64,000 bases of DNA, taken from positions 327,714-391,713 of the forward strand of contig PKYN01000009.1 of assembly GCA_003132665.1 (NCBI GenBank), in the 5' to 3' direction. This stretch comes from Actinomycetota bacterium. Its GTDB lineage: Bacteria; Actinomycetota; Thermoleophilia; Gaiellales; Gaiellaceae. Position 1 is the first letter of the stretch. Each line of letters starts with the position of its first letter. Position numbers and translations under genes: made by a program. Below the pieces are notes generated by a model. That model did no database searches. It was not told the DNA's origin and saw nothing but the letters and a program-made list of their open reading frames with translations. Positions 8,252 through 17,799 of this stretch are shown here, one piece after another.

Positions 8252-10444
8252 CTAACGGGAGGATTGAAACGCGAGAACGCGATCAAGCTCGTTCTCTTCG
8301 ACCAACACACGGCGTGGTTTCGAGCCTTCGTAGCCCGAGACGATGCCTCTTCGCTCGAGCATGTCGATCAGACGTCCCGCCCGCGTGTAGCCCACACGCA
8401 GGCGGCGCTGGAGCAGCGAGACCGACGCCGACCGCGACTGGACGACAACCTCGATCGCCTTTTCCAGCAGCGGATCCTCGTCGGGATCGAACTCGCCGTC
8501 GGTGATCGCATCGTCGGCGAAGGCCTCGGGCAGCTCGAGCAGCGACTCGTCCAGCTCCTGGCCCCGCTGGCAGCGGCACTGCTCGACGATCAACGTGACC
8601 TCTTCCTCGCTTACATAGGCGCCCTGAAGGCGCTGCAGGCGCGAGGTGCCGAGCGGCTTGAAGAGCATGTCGCCCTGTCCGAGCAGGCTCTCGGCGCCCG
8701 AGGCATCGAGGATCACGCGCGAGTCGGTCTGGCTGGAGACGGCAAAGGCGATGCGCGACGGGATGTTGGCCTTGATCATGCCCGTGATGACGTCCACCGA
8801 CGGCCGCTGCGTGGCCAGGACGAGGTGGATACCCACCGCACGCGACTTCTGCGCCAGGCGGATGACGGCGTCCTCTACGGCCTGCGGTGAGGTCATCATC
8901 ACGTCGGCGAGCTCGTCGATGACGACGAGCAGATAAGGAAGCGGGTCTTCACCGCGCTGCCTTAGCGCACGGTTCAGCTCAGGCAGGCCGCGCGCCCGCA
9001 CGATGCTCATCTTGTCGTAGCGGCGCTCCATCTCGGCGAGCAGATTGGCCAGCACCGCGGCGGCCTCCTTGGGATTGGAGACGACCGGTGTGAGCAGGTG
9101 CGGGATCGACTCGTAGAAGCCGAGCTCGACGCGCTTGGGATCGACCAGAATCATGCGCACATCGTCGGGGGTGCAACGAAGCAGGATCGAGCTCAGGATG
9201 GTGTTGATACAGCCCGACTTACCCGAGCCGGTGGTGCCGGCGATCAAGATGTGCGGCATGCGCGCTAGATCGGTCCAGACGGAGTTACCGGCGATGTCCT
9301 TGCCCAGCCAGACGGCCAGAGGGCTGGCGGAAGCCGGAAGCTCGCCGAAGACGTCGCCGAGCGTGACCAGGTTGGGCGACTGGTTGGGGACTTCCACCCC
9401 GACCGCCTGCTTGCCCGGGATCGGGGCCAGGATACGGATCTCGGTGGTGGCGAGCGCGTAGGAGAGGTCGTTTTTCAAGTTGGCGACCTTGGCGACCTTG
9501 GTGCCCGGTGCGAGCTGGAGCTCGTAGCGCGTTACGCGTGGACCCGAAATCTGACCGCTGATGCGCGCTTCGATGCCGAAATTGGCGAGCGTCTGCACGA
9601 GCACCTCGCTGGTGCGCTCGCCGGAGTCGGCCAGTTGCTGAGAGACCGGCGGCGAACGGTGCAGGAGGTTGGCGTCGGGAAGCTCGTAGTCGCTCTTGGT
9701 GGGTGTGACGTCGAACAGGGTCTGCGCCTCGGCGGATTCGTGCTCGGAATCGACGAGAAGCGGCGGCGGTCCGTGCAGATCGTCTCCGACGACGTCGGGA
9801 AAAACGCGCGCTCCATCGACCAGCGATCCGTGCGGCGCCAGCTCATCGTGCATGAGCGGAAGAACCAGCGGCTCGGGGTAGGCCACGCTCGGCTCCGGCT
9901 TTGCTCGTTTCTCGCGTGCGGGACGGGCCTGGCGAATCGCCTCGCCCGAGCGCCTGAGCCAGGCCCCCAGCGAGGCGCCGGTGAGAAGCAGGCAGCCGAC
10001 CGCCAGGCACAGCGCCGCAACGATCGTGGCGCCGGTATTGCCGAGGAGCTTGGAGATCGTGGCTTCCAGTCCGCGACCGAGGAAGCCGCCGTGCGCACGG
10101 CCGAGCGCCAGCTGGAGGCCGAAAAAGAGGGTCACCAGGCCGCGCCGGAAGGGGCGCAGCTCGATCAGCTCGCTGCGCACGAGCAGGAGCGTGCCGTAGG
10201 CGATCGCCGCCAGCGGCAGGGCATATCCCGTAACGCCGACTACGGCGACCATCGCATCCGCCAGCGCGGCCCCGACCACACCGCCGTTCCAGCCCAGATA
10301 GAGAACGCTGCCGAGGAAGATTCCGGCCGCCACCAGCACCAGCCCGAATAGCTCGGGATGGTGATGACTACGGGTCTTGGCAGCCTTACGGGTACGCGCC
10401 GGCTGGCGCGGCTTCAGCTTGCGCTTGGAGCGCTTCTTGCTCAC
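8252..10444 (-). CDS. ftsK: DNA translocase FtsK/SpoIIIE
   Basis: 730 aa septal DNA pump that clears chromosome from the closing septum. A very basic N-terminus (KKRSKRKLKPRQ) is followed by four transmembrane helices (about 30-175), a short linker, the alpha and beta motor domains with Walker A GTTGSGKS and Walker B LLVVIDELAD, and a C-terminal winged-helix gamma domain (about 665-730, LLQRRLRVGYTRAGRLID) that reads polarity sequences such as KOPS/SRS. The linker is shorter than in E. coli FtsK, giving the compact SpoIIIE size. Translation starts at a GTG (10442-10444). A 239-base gap separates it from RNase J upstream; that gap shows no convincing gene or hairpin. Confidence 0.96.
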   Translation of the reverse strand: MSKKRSKRKLKPRQPARTRKAAKTRSHHHPELFGLVLVAAGIFLGSVLYLGWNGGVVGAALADAMVAVVGVTGYALPLAAIAYGTLLLVRSELIELRPFRRGLVTLFFGLQLALGRAHGGFLGRGLEATISKLLGNTGATIVAALCLAVGCLLLTGASLGAWLRRSGEAIRQARPAREKRAKPEPSVAYPEPLVLPLMHDELAPHGSLVDGARVFPDVVGDDLHGPPPLLVDSEHESAEAQTLFDVTPTKSDYELPDANLLHRSPPVSQQLADSGERTSEVLVQTLANFGIEARISGQISGPRVTRYELQLAPGTKVAKVANLKNDLSYALATTEIRILAPIPGKQAVGVEVPNQSPNLVTLGDVFGELPASASPLAVWLGKDIAGNSVWTDLARMPHILIAGTTGSGKSGCINTILSSILLRCTPDDVRMILVDPKRVELGFYESIPHLLTPVVSNPKEAAAVLANLLAEMERRYDKMSIVRARGLPELNRALRQRGEDPLPYLLVVIDELADVMMTSPQAVEDAVIRLAQKSRAVGIHLVLATQRPSVDVITGMIKANIPSRIAFAVSSQTDSRVILDASGAESLLGQGDMLFKPLGTSRLQRLQGAYVSEEEVTLIVEQCRCQRGQELDESLLELPEAFADDAITDGEFDPDEDPLLEKAIEVVVQSRSASVSLLQRRLRVGYTRAGRLIDMLERRGIVSGYEGSKPRRVLVEENELDRVLAFQSSR

Positions 10445-10683
10445 CCGAGCGAGCTTCGACGCCGCGCCGGACGCTCCTGCCGCTTTTCGCGCTCTGACGA
10501 GGGATCGTACGCCTCACTTGAGCAGCGAGTGTGGTGACGATCAGGGGCGGTTGTCTGCGGGACGATTCTCTTCTCGCCCTCCCCCGAACCACCCACCCGC
10601 GGGGTCGTTGCAGAGTACCGTCCCAAGGCAGCGAGAAACGCGCATCGCTGTGCCGATTGCGTAGCGAGATCGGCCGCGAGCGC

Positions 10684-12348
10684 TCAGACTTCGAGCACTA
10701 CTGGCAGGATCATCGGGCGGCGGCGCGTGCGGTCGTAGACGAGCTGCCCGATCCCGTCGTGCAGATGCTCCTGGAGCAGCTTGATCTCGGTGATGTCGTC
10801 GGCGAGTAGATCCTCGAGGATCTCGACCGCCTCGCTCTTGACCTCTTCCAGCAGCGCGTCTTGCTCCCCGAAGCCGCGGACGATGAGCTCCGGGCTGGCG
10901 ACCATGTTGCCGTCGCTCGAGGTCAGGGTGGTGACGACGATGAGCACTCCGTCTTCGGCCAGATGGCGCCGGTCACGCAGAGCGACGTCTGCGACGTCTC
11001 CGACTCCGAGCCCGTCCACCAGCGTGACGCCGGATTCGACCTCGCCGACGATGCTCGCTCCCTTGGGCGTCAACTCGATCACCGCTCCGTTTTCGGCGAT
11101 CAGGATCGACTCCTCCGCAATGCCCGCCTCTCGCGCCAGCCGCGCGTGAGCGGCCTGCATGCGGTACTCCCCGTGCACGGGCATCAAGGTCTTCGGTCTG
11201 AGCAGCGCGAGCATCGTGCGCAGCTCCTCGGCGCAGGCGTGCCCGGAGGCGTGCACCTCGGCGACCTCTTCGTGCAACACCTCGGCGCCGGCTCTGGCCA
11301 GGCCGTTGATCGCGTCGTGCACGCGCAGCTCGTTGCCGGGGATCGGCTTGGCCGAGATGATGACCGTGTCGCCCTGCTCGATCTCGACCGACTGATGGTC
11401 GTGGAAGGCGATCCTGGTCAGCGCCGAGAGCGGCTCGCCCTGGCTGCCGGTGCAGAGGATCATCTGCTCATACGGCGGCAACTGGCCCAGTTCCTCGGGC
11501 TTGAGCAGGATGTTGTCGGGAATGTCCAGGTAGCCGAGATTGCGTGCGATGTTCACGTTCTTGCGCATCGAGCGACCGATCACCGCGACCGAGCGGCCCG
11601 TCTCGATCGCGACGTCGACCGCTTGCTGAATGCGGTGGATGTTGGAGGCGAAGCAGGCTACGAGCACCCGCCCGTCGCGCAGCGGCACGATCTGGCGGAA
11701 GGCCTCCCCCACCCTGCGCTCGGACGGGGTCGTTCCCGGACGCTCGGCATTTGTAGAGTCGCCGAGCATCAGGTCGACGCCGAGGTTGCCCAGCTCGGCC
11801 AGGCGGCCGACGTCGGTGCGCATTCCGTCGACCGGGGTGTGATCCATCTTGTAGTCGCCCGTGTAGACGATGCGGCCGGCGGCGGACTCGATCACGACCG
11901 CTATCGCGTCGGGAATGGAGTGCGCGACGCGCACGAAATCGACCTTGAAGGGGCCGATGTCGACCGGGCCCTTACCGGGTATGGCCTCGCGCAGGGTGGT
12001 CGCGCGGCTTAGGCCGTGCTCGTCGAGCTTCGATTTGACGAAGCCGAGCGTCAGCCTGGTTGCCCAGACCTCCTGCACTTCGATCTCGCGCAGCAGATAG
12101 GGAAGCCCGCCGACGTGATCCTCGTGCCCGTGCGTGAGGATGACGGCGCGAACCGGCTTGCCTCTGGAGCGCAGGTAGCCGAAGTCGGGCAGGATGAGAT
12201 CGACGCCGAGGTGCTCGTCGCGCGGGAAGGCCATGCCGGCGTCGACGATGATCGCTTCGCCGCGATGCTCGTAGACGGTCATGTTCTTGCCGACCTCGCC
12301 GAGCCCGCCCAGCGGAATGATGCGACAGGTCTTGGTCGATGGCATCAA
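10684..12348 (-). CDS. rnj: Ribonuclease J
   Basis: 554 aa metallo-beta-lactamase/beta-CASP ribonuclease with 5'-3' exonuclease and endonuclease activity, central to mRNA decay in Gram-positives. The zinc motif HGHEDH is at 73-78, followed by the beta-CASP region (CTGSQGEP at about 299-306, and HVSGH-like VHASGHA) and a C-terminal domain ending VVLEV. The N-terminus KTCRIIPLGGLGEVGKNM is typical. It follows dapA by 120 bases on the same strand, a frequent dapA-rnj-ftsK order in actinobacteria. A possible -10 (TACACT) lies just before the start, but no good -35 is visible. Confidence 0.96.
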   Translation of the reverse strand: MMPSTKTCRIIPLGGLGEVGKNMTVYEHRGEAIIVDAGMAFPRDEHLGVDLILPDFGYLRSRGKPVRAVILTHGHEDHVGGLPYLLREIEVQEVWATRLTLGFVKSKLDEHGLSRATTLREAIPGKGPVDIGPFKVDFVRVAHSIPDAIAVVIESAAGRIVYTGDYKMDHTPVDGMRTDVGRLAELGNLGVDLMLGDSTNAERPGTTPSERRVGEAFRQIVPLRDGRVLVACFASNIHRIQQAVDVAIETGRSVAVIGRSMRKNVNIARNLGYLDIPDNILLKPEELGQLPPYEQMILCTGSQGEPLSALTRIAFHDHQSVEIEQGDTVIISAKPIPGNELRVHDAINGLARAGAEVLHEEVAEVHASGHACAEELRTMLALLRPKTLMPVHGEYRMQAAHARLAREAGIAEESILIAENGAVIELTPKGASIVGEVESGVTLVDGLGVGDVADVALRDRRHLAEDGVLIVVTTLTSSDGNMVASPELIVRGFGEQDALLEEVKSEAVEILEDLLADDITEIKLLQEHLHDGIGQLVYDRTRRRPMILPVVLEV

Positions 12349-12467
12349 TCCGAGTGTATCCGCGCAGCTGGTTACGAGGCGGTTGTTGACTCCGCTTTCT
12401 CGTCAGGCGGCTAGGGGCGTTCGATCGCGCCAAGGCGTCATACGCCGCCGCTCGAGGAAGCGGGAAA

Positions 12468-13376
12468 TCAGGCGCGGACTGCCGGCTCGAGCACGTCGGC
12501 TTGCTCGAGCAGCTCGCGGATCTGCTCGCTCTCCTCGGGAGTTGCGTCGACCAGCGGCAGGCGCAGGCCGCCGACCTCGAAGCCGGCCAGGTTGAGCGCG
12601 GCCTTGGTCGAGATCGGGTTGACGCAGACCGCGAGCGCGTCGACGAGCGGCTTAAGCTCCTCGTTGATCGCCTGCGCTCCGACCAGGTTGCCGGAGCGGA
12701 AGCGGCGCGCCATCTCCTGTACGCGCGGCCCGGCCAGATGCGTGTAGACACAGATTCCGCCGGCGCCGCCCATCTCCAGGAAGGGCAAGAGTAGGTCGTC
12801 GTTCCCGGCGTAGAGCTCGAGCGGCGTCTCCTCGATGATCTTGCGCGCCTGCTCGAGGTCGGAGTTGGCCTGCTTCACAGCGACGATGTTGGAGATCTCG
12901 CCCAGCTCCGCGAGGGTCTCGGGCTCGATGTTGACGATCACGCGGCTGGGGATGTTGTAGACGATGAGCGGCTTCTCGGTCACGTCCGCGATCGTCTTGA
13001 AGTGCTCGACGATGCCGCGGGCCGGCGGCTTGGAGTAGTACGGAGTGACGATCAGAAAGCCGTCTACGAACTCCGCTGCCTGCGCGGTCAAATGGGTCGA
13101 GTGGCGCGTGTCGTAGGTGCCGGTGGCGGCGATCACGGTCGCGCGCTCGCCCACCTCCTCGACGGCCGCGTAGTAGAGCATCAGCTTTTCGCGATCGGAG
13201 AGCGTGGTTCCCTCACCGGTCGAGCCCGTGACGACCAGTCCCTCGGAGCCGTGCTCGACGAGATAGCGCGCGAGCGCCTTGAAGGCCTTGAAGTCGACCG
13301 ATCGGTCGGCCTTGAAGGGCGTGACGATCGCGGTCAGGATCGTGCCAAAGTCGTTCTGCTTTGCCGAGGCGGACAT
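12468..13376 (-). CDS. dapA: 4-hydroxy-tetrahydrodipicolinate synthase
   Basis: 302 aa aldolase-family TIM barrel that condenses pyruvate with aspartate semialdehyde, the first committed step of diaminopimelate/lysine synthesis. The Schiff-base lysine is Lys168 (NIVAVKQA), and the catalytic tyrosine is Tyr140 (LIVYNIPSR). The GSTGEGTTL loop (51-59) holds the proton-relay threonines. Length and start are normal. It lies 30 bases downstream of ilvD and, beyond that, dapB, so dapB-ilvD-dapA look like one transcription unit feeding amino-acid synthesis. A short inverted repeat (GGCGT/ACGCC) lies just after the stop but is too weak to call a terminator. Confidence 0.96.
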   Translation of the reverse strand: MSASAKQNDFGTILTAIVTPFKADRSVDFKAFKALARYLVEHGSEGLVVTGSTGEGTTLSDREKLMLYYAAVEEVGERATVIAATGTYDTRHSTHLTAQAAEFVDGFLIVTPYYSKPPARGIVEHFKTIADVTEKPLIVYNIPSRVIVNIEPETLAELGEISNIVAVKQANSDLEQARKIIEETPLELYAGNDDLLLPFLEMGGAGGICVYTHLAGPRVQEMARRFRSGNLVGAQAINEELKPLVDALAVCVNPISTKAALNLAGFEVGGLRLPLVDATPEESEQIRELLEQADVLEPAVRA

Positions 13377-13406
13377 GCTGCGATTGTAGTTGAAGGTCGA
13401 AAGCGC

Positions 13407-15062
13407 CTATTCGAGGACCGCGCCCGAGGCCGCGCTCGAGACCTGGCGGGCGTAACGAGCGAGCCAGCCGCTAGTGAACTTGGGCGCCGGCTTCTTCCAG
13501 ACAGCCTTCCGCTTCGCCAGCTCCTCCTCGCTCACCAGCAGGTCGAGCTTGCGGGCCGGGAGGTCGATCGCGATCTCGTCGCCGTCGGCAACCAGGGCGA
13601 TCGGACCACAGTCGAAGGCTTCAGGCGAGACGTGCCCAACGCTCAGGTTCTTGGTGCCGCCCGAGAAGCGCCCGTCGGTGACGATCGCGATCTTGTCGCC
13701 GAGCCCTGAACCGGCGACGGCTGCGGTCAGGGCCAGCGACTCGCGCATGCCGGGCCCGCCCTTCGGGCCTTCGTTGCGGATGATCAGCACGTCCTTGGGC
13801 ACGACCTTGCCCTCGCGCAGATAGGTCATCGCGTCGTCCTCGCTCTCGAACACACGCGCCGTGCCCGTGAAGCTCATCATTCCGGCCGAGATGGCGCCTT
13901 GCTTGACCACGGCGCCGTCCGGGGCGAGCGTGCCTTTCAGCACGGCGATTCCTCCTTCGACGGCGACCGGATTATCGAGCGAATGGATCACCTTGCCGTC
14001 GCCGGGCGGAACCTTGGCCAGGATCTCCCCTACCTTTCGCCCCGATACGGTCAGGCAGTCCTTGTTGAGCAGCGGCTCCAGGTTCTTCATCACGGTCGGG
14101 ATGCCGCCGGCAAACTCGATGTCCTCCATCACGGTCTCGGCGGCGGGCTCGATCAGCGTGAGCTGTGGCGTGACGCGGCTGAGCCGGTCGAAGTCGGCCA
14201 GCGTGATGTCCACCTCGGCGTCGTGGGCGATGGCCGGGATGTGAAGCGTGGTGTTGGTCGAGCCGCCGAGCGCCATGTCCATGCGGATCGCGTTCTCGAG
14301 CGACTCCCTGGTGACGATCTTGCGCGCCGTCACTCCTTCGCGCACGAGGTCGCAGACGCGCTCGCCGGCGAGTTCGGCCAGGCGCATTTTCTTGGCCGAG
14401 CCGGCCAGGGCCGTGCCGGTGCCGGGCAGGCTCATGCCCATCGTCTCGGTAAGGCAGGCCATCGTGTTGGCGGTGTAGAGGCCCTGGCAGGAGCCCTCGC
14501 CCGGGCAGGTCTCGAGCTCCATCTGCTCCGCCTCGGCCTCGCTCATCCGCCCGGCCTGGCGCAGGCCGACGGCCTCGAAGGTGTTTCGCACCAGCGCCAG
14601 GCGCTGGCCGTGCAGGTGCCCCGCGCGCATCGGACCGGCGGTGACGACGATCGCTGGGATGTCGAGTCGGCAAACCGCCATCAGCATTCCGGGGGTGATC
14701 TTGTCGCAGTTGGTGAGCAGGACCAGCCCGTCGAGCTGGTGCGCTTGCACGATCGACTCGACCAGGTCGGCAATCAGCTCGCGCGAGGGCAGCGAGTAGT
14801 GCATGCCGGTGTGGCCCATGGCGATGCCGTCGCAGATGCCCGGCACGCCGAAGAAGAAGGGCACTCCGCCGCCGGCCGCGATCCCCCACTCGATCTTCCG
14901 CTCCAGCGCGCGCATGCCGACGTGCCCGGGAATCAGATCGGTGAAGCTCGAGCAAAGCCCGATGAACGGCTTCGACATCTGGTTGGCCGTAATCCCGGTT
15001 CCGTACAGGAGCGCGCGGTTCGGCATTCGCTCGATTCCCTGCTTGATCTGATCGCTGCGCAT
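13407..15062 (-). CDS. ilvD: Dihydroxy-acid dehydratase
   Basis: 551 aa Fe-S dehydratase of branched-chain amino acid synthesis, converting 2,3-dihydroxy-isovalerate (or -methylvalerate) to the 2-keto acid. Cluster-ligand regions TNCDKITPG and [15 protein letters not shown] are present, as are the C-terminal GGP and DGRFSGGT motifs near the substrate and Mg sites. A good Shine-Dalgarno (AAGGAG) lies about 11 bases before the ATG. The gene sits inside the lysine genes, between dapB and dapA, and is the only branched-chain pathway gene in the window. The two pathways meet at pyruvate but are not otherwise linked. Confidence 0.96.
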   Translation of the reverse strand: MRSDQIKQGIERMPNRALLYGTGITANQMSKPFIGLCSSFTDLIPGHVGMRALERKIEWGIAAGGGVPFFFGVPGICDGIAMGHTGMHYSLPSRELIADLVESIVQAHQLDGLVLLTNCDKITPGMLMAVCRLDIPAIVVTAGPMRAGHLHGQRLALVRNTFEAVGLRQAGRMSEAEAEQMELETCPGEGSCQGLYTANTMACLTETMGMSLPGTGTALAGSAKKMRLAELAGERVCDLVREGVTARKIVTRESLENAIRMDMALGGSTNTTLHIPAIAHDAEVDITLADFDRLSRVTPQLTLIEPAAETVMEDIEFAGGIPTVMKNLEPLLNKDCLTVSGRKVGEILAKVPPGDGKVIHSLDNPVAVEGGIAVLKGTLAPDGAVVKQGAISAGMMSFTGTARVFESEDDAMTYLREGKVVPKDVLIIRNEGPKGGPGMRESLALTAAVAGSGLGDKIAIVTDGRFSGGTKNLSVGHVSPEAFDCGPIALVADGDEIAIDLPARKLDLLVSEEELAKRKAVWKKPAPKFTSGWLARYARQVSSAASGAVLE

Positions 15063-15151
15063 TTCGGCTTTCTCTCCTTCTCCGCGGACTGATGTCAGCC
15101 TAGCGAGCTTGGAGTGATAGAGCGCGGCGGACGGTGCCAGATGCCAAGCGG

Positions 15152-15793
15152 TCAGCCGAGCAGCGCATCCAGCCCCACGGTCAAGCCGGGCGGAAGCGTG
15201 TCGAGCTTCTCCAGCGCCAGCAGAACCCCCGACAAGAAGGCCTCGCGGGCGTAGGTGTCGTGGCGGAGCGTGAGCAGCTGGCCGACATCGCCGAGCAGAA
15301 CTTCCTGATGCGCGACGAGGCCGGGTAGGCGCACCGAGTGGATCTCGGGGTTGGTGCCCATCGCGGCGGCGGTGGCAAGCGCGGTTCCCGAGGGTGCGTC
15401 CTTCTTCGCCTCGTTGTGCAGCTCGACGATCTCGGCGCGGGGCATGAAACGGGCGGCCTCGGCGGCGAAGCGCATCATCAAGACGGCGCCGATAGCGAAA
15501 TTGGGCGCGACAAAGAGCGGCCTTCCCTTCTCCTTGGCCAGCGCGTCGAGCTGCTCGAGCTGCGCGGGGCCGAGGCCGGTCGTGCCGACGATGCAGGCGA
15601 TGCCGTGCCCGAGCGACTCGGTGATGTTCTGCTCTACCGTGTCAGGCTGCGTGAACTCGATCATCGCCTCCACCCCGCTCGGATCGAGCTCGTCGCCGAG
15701 ATCGATGCCCACGACCTCGTAGCCGGCCCGCTCCAACCCGGGGCAGAGGTCGCGGCCGACCTTGCCCAGGTAACCGAAGAACGCGATCTTCAT
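15152..15793 (-). CDS. dapB: 4-hydroxy-tetrahydrodipicolinate reductase (short form)
   Basis: 213 aa NAD(P)H-dependent reductase, the second step from aspartate semialdehyde to diaminopimelate. The Rossmann motif is GYLGKVG (7-13). The catalytic region reads [15 protein letters not shown]: the first His of the usual HH pair and the Lys four residues on, both catalytic in E. coli DapB, are kept, while the second His is Asn. At 213 aa it is shorter than the ~245-270 of most DapB. The shortening is internal, because both termini look intact. The ATG overlaps the stop of the upstream M16 protease gene (ATGA), so the two are translationally coupled. Confidence 0.92.
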   Translation of the reverse strand: MKIAFFGYLGKVGRDLCPGLERAGYEVVGIDLGDELDPSGVEAMIEFTQPDTVEQNITESLGHGIACIVGTTGLGPAQLEQLDALAKEKGRPLFVAPNFAIGAVLMMRFAAEAARFMPRAEIVELHNEAKKDAPSGTALATAAAMGTNPEIHSVRLPGLVAHQEVLLGDVGQLLTLRHDTYAREAFLSGVLLALEKLDTLPPGLTVGLDALLG

Positions 15794-17082
15794 TCCGCCG
15801 ACCTCCTTGCCAGAACCGGGTTGACTGCGCCTGCCGCAGCATAGAAGACGTCCTCGTCGGGACCGATTCCGGCCACCGAGAGCCGCTCGGGAGCGAGCAG
15901 CATGCTCGCTAGCTCGCTGACCGCGTCGGGCTCGACGGCTTCCAGCTCGGCGATGATCCTCTCGGGCGAGAGCAGCTCGGTGTCGCTGATCAGCGAGCGC
16001 CCCAGTCGCGTCATGCGGGTCGCGGTCGACTCCATCGAGAGCATGATGCGGCCGCGAGCGTGCTCCTTGGCGCGCTCCAGCTCCCCGTCGAGGAACTTCC
16101 CGGCCGCGATCTCGGCGATCTGCTCGGCGACGATCTCCAGGCAGGCGGTGACGTTGTCTTCGCGGGTGCCGAGGCTGACGCCGATCATGCCGGTATCGGA
16201 GTACTGGGCGACGAAGCTGTAGACCGAGTAGGCCATGCCGCGCTTCTCGCGGATCTCCTGGAACAGGCGTGAGGAGGCCGAGCCGCCGAGAATCGAGTCG
16301 AGCAAGGAAGCGGCGAAGCGGCGCCTGTCGGAGCGTGCGATGCCCGGTGCCGCCACGCAGATGTGGTACTGCTCGGTGTCCTTGCTCTGGAAGTGGGCCG
16401 ATGCCGGCGGCGTCTTGAGCAGCGGCTTGCGAACGTTCGGCCTGGCGCCGGCGTGCTCGCGCGCGTTGGCGGCCTTCGTCACCAGCGAGACGAGTCGCTC
16501 GTGGGCAACGTTCCCGGCCGCCGCGACGACGACGTTGCCGGGTTGGTACATGCTCTCGTGATAGCCGGCGATCGTGCGCCGGCTGACCGAGGAGATCACC
16601 TCCGAGCGCCCCAGTACCGGCCGTCCGAGCGGATGGTCGCCGAAGACGGCTTCGCTGACCAGGTCGTGAACACGATCCTGAGGAGCGTCGTCGAGCATGG
16701 CGATCTCCTCCAGCACCACCTCGCGCTCGGCGTCGATGTCGGTGAAGGTCGGGACGAAGACCATGTCGGTCATGACGTCGATCGCCCGCTCGAGCTGGTC
16801 GTAGGGCACGCGTCCGTAGACGACGGTGTGCTCGCGCGAGGTGGCGGCGTTCAGCTCGCCGCCTAGCTCGTCGAAGATCTCGGCGATGCGGCGCGCGTCA
16901 TACGAGCGGGTGTCCTTGAACAGCAGGTGCTCGATGAAGTGCGTGAGCCCGGCCTTGGCGGGCGTCTCGTCGCGCGAGCCGACGCCGATCCAGAAGCCGA
17001 TCGCGACCGAGCGCACAGAGGGCATTCGCTCCGAGATCACGCGCTCGCCCGAGGCGAGCTCCGAAAGGACAACCTTCTGCAC
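15790..17082 (-). CDS. M16 family zinc peptidase (processing-peptidase-like)
   Basis: 430 aa single-chain M16B peptidase. The inverted zinc motif HFIEH (48-52) is present, with the downstream glutamate ligand in EREVVLEE (about 119-126), so the catalytic site is intact. The C-terminal half is the inactive-type M16 lobe. Relatives include mitochondrial processing peptidase beta and bacterial YmxG/PqqL. No signal peptide is visible, so it is probably cytosolic. Its placement next to pnp and dapB is conserved across many Gram-positives (pnp-ymxG-dap). Substrate unknown. Confidence 0.88.
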   Translation of the reverse strand: MQKVVLSELASGERVISERMPSVRSVAIGFWIGVGSRDETPAKAGLTHFIEHLLFKDTRSYDARRIAEIFDELGGELNAATSREHTVVYGRVPYDQLERAIDVMTDMVFVPTFTDIDAEREVVLEEIAMLDDAPQDRVHDLVSEAVFGDHPLGRPVLGRSEVISSVSRRTIAGYHESMYQPGNVVVAAAGNVAHERLVSLVTKAANAREHAGARPNVRKPLLKTPPASAHFQSKDTEQYHICVAAPGIARSDRRRFAASLLDSILGGSASSRLFQEIREKRGMAYSVYSFVAQYSDTGMIGVSLGTREDNVTACLEIVAEQIAEIAAGKFLDGELERAKEHARGRIMLSMESTATRMTRLGRSLISDTELLSPERIIAELEAVEPDAVSELASMLLAPERLSVAGIGPDEDVFYAAAGAVNPVLARRSAE

Positions 17083-17132
17083 GCCGCGATCGTAGCGAGT
17101 GGGCTTGCTTTGCGGGGTTCTCGGCGCTTGTT

Positions 17133-17151
17133 GAGGCGGGTGCCCCGCCTC
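17133..17151. terminator. GC-rich hairpin between Clp-N gene and M16 peptidase gene
   Basis: A perfect inverted repeat with an 8-bp stem (GAGGCGGG / CCCGCCTC) and a 3-base loop, 117 bases past the stop of the Clp-N gene. There is no run of T on either side, so it would be a non-canonical terminator or an mRNA-stabilising hairpin. The call rests on structure only. Confidence 0.4.
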
Positions 17152-17267
17152 CCATCCCCAATTCGAGCTTATCTCTCGAAGGCGCGTGAGTCTGTGTCAG
17201 AGGAGCGCTCAATCGCAAACGGCTCTTTGACCGCTCCGGGCGCGGAGAGGTCGGCGCGCGACGGCGT

Positions 17268-17780
17268 TCAGTGACCGTTTGAGAGCAGCTGCTCGGACTC
17301 TTGCAGGAGCTTCTGGCGGTCGACGCCGATCATGTGCAGGACGCGGCTGGTGATCTCGAAGCCCGAGCAGACGAAACCGTAGGTGATGTGCTCGGGCTCG
17401 AGCGTCCGGTGCCCGCGCATGCCGGCGGCCTCCGCCGCGGTGGCGAGGATGTTCGTGGCCTCAGAGGTGAGCTCGAGAGCGCCGAGCGCCTCGTCGGCCT
17501 CCCAGAGCGCCTCGGCGATCTGCGCCCTGGTGTCCTCGAGCGTGATGCCATGCTGGAGCAGGAGTTGGGCGGCCGGGCCGCCCTCCTCGAGCACTCCAAC
17601 GATCAGATGTTCCGCACCGAGCTCGTGGTGATGAGTGCGGTCCATCTCGTCGCAGGCGAGCAGGAACGTCGAAGAGCCCCGCTCGCCGATGCGTACGCCC
17701 AACTCGCGCTGGAGCCGGGGCAAGTCGATGCGCGACCTACCGTCCTGCGTTACCTCGCGACTCTTCTTGCCCCAGCGCAT
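17268..17780 (-). CDS. Stand-alone Clp N-terminal (double repeat) domain protein
   Basis: 170 aa. The body is two Clp-N repeats as found at the N-terminus of ClpA/B/C: repeat 1 about 30-95 (ACDEMDRTHHHELGAEHLIVGVLEEG) and repeat 2 about 100-165 (LTSEATNILATAAEAAGMRGH, LEPEHITYGFV). No AAA+ ATPase domain follows; the frame stops 20 bases before the hairpin region. In other bacteria such stand-alone domains act as adaptors or decoys for Clp unfoldases, or remain uncharacterised. It lies 19 bases downstream of pnp and upstream of the M16 protease, so it may be co-expressed with RNA- and protein-turnover enzymes. The function is inferred. Confidence 0.75.
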   Translation of the reverse strand: MRWGKKSREVTQDGRSRIDLPRLQRELGVRIGERGSSTFLLACDEMDRTHHHELGAEHLIVGVLEEGGPAAQLLLQHGITLEDTRAQIAEALWEADEALGALELTSEATNILATAAEAAGMRGHRTLEPEHITYGFVCSGFEITSRVLHMIGVDRQKLLQESEQLLSNGH

Positions 17781-17799
17781 GCGCGTTTCTCTCCTTGCC

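Noticed and set aside
10441-10626. Short minus-strand frame in the rnj-ftsK gap
   Set aside because: Low complexity, Arg/Ser/Glu-rich, no hydrophobic core, overlaps another equally poor frame; not supported as a gene.
10861-12012. 383-codon plus-strand frame opposite RNase J
   Set aside because: Shadow of rnj; composition is Asp/Arg/Val-rich as expected for antisense of a GC-rich gene.
13899-15092. 397-codon plus-strand frame opposite ilvD
   Set aside because: Antisense shadow of ilvD with no domain similarity.
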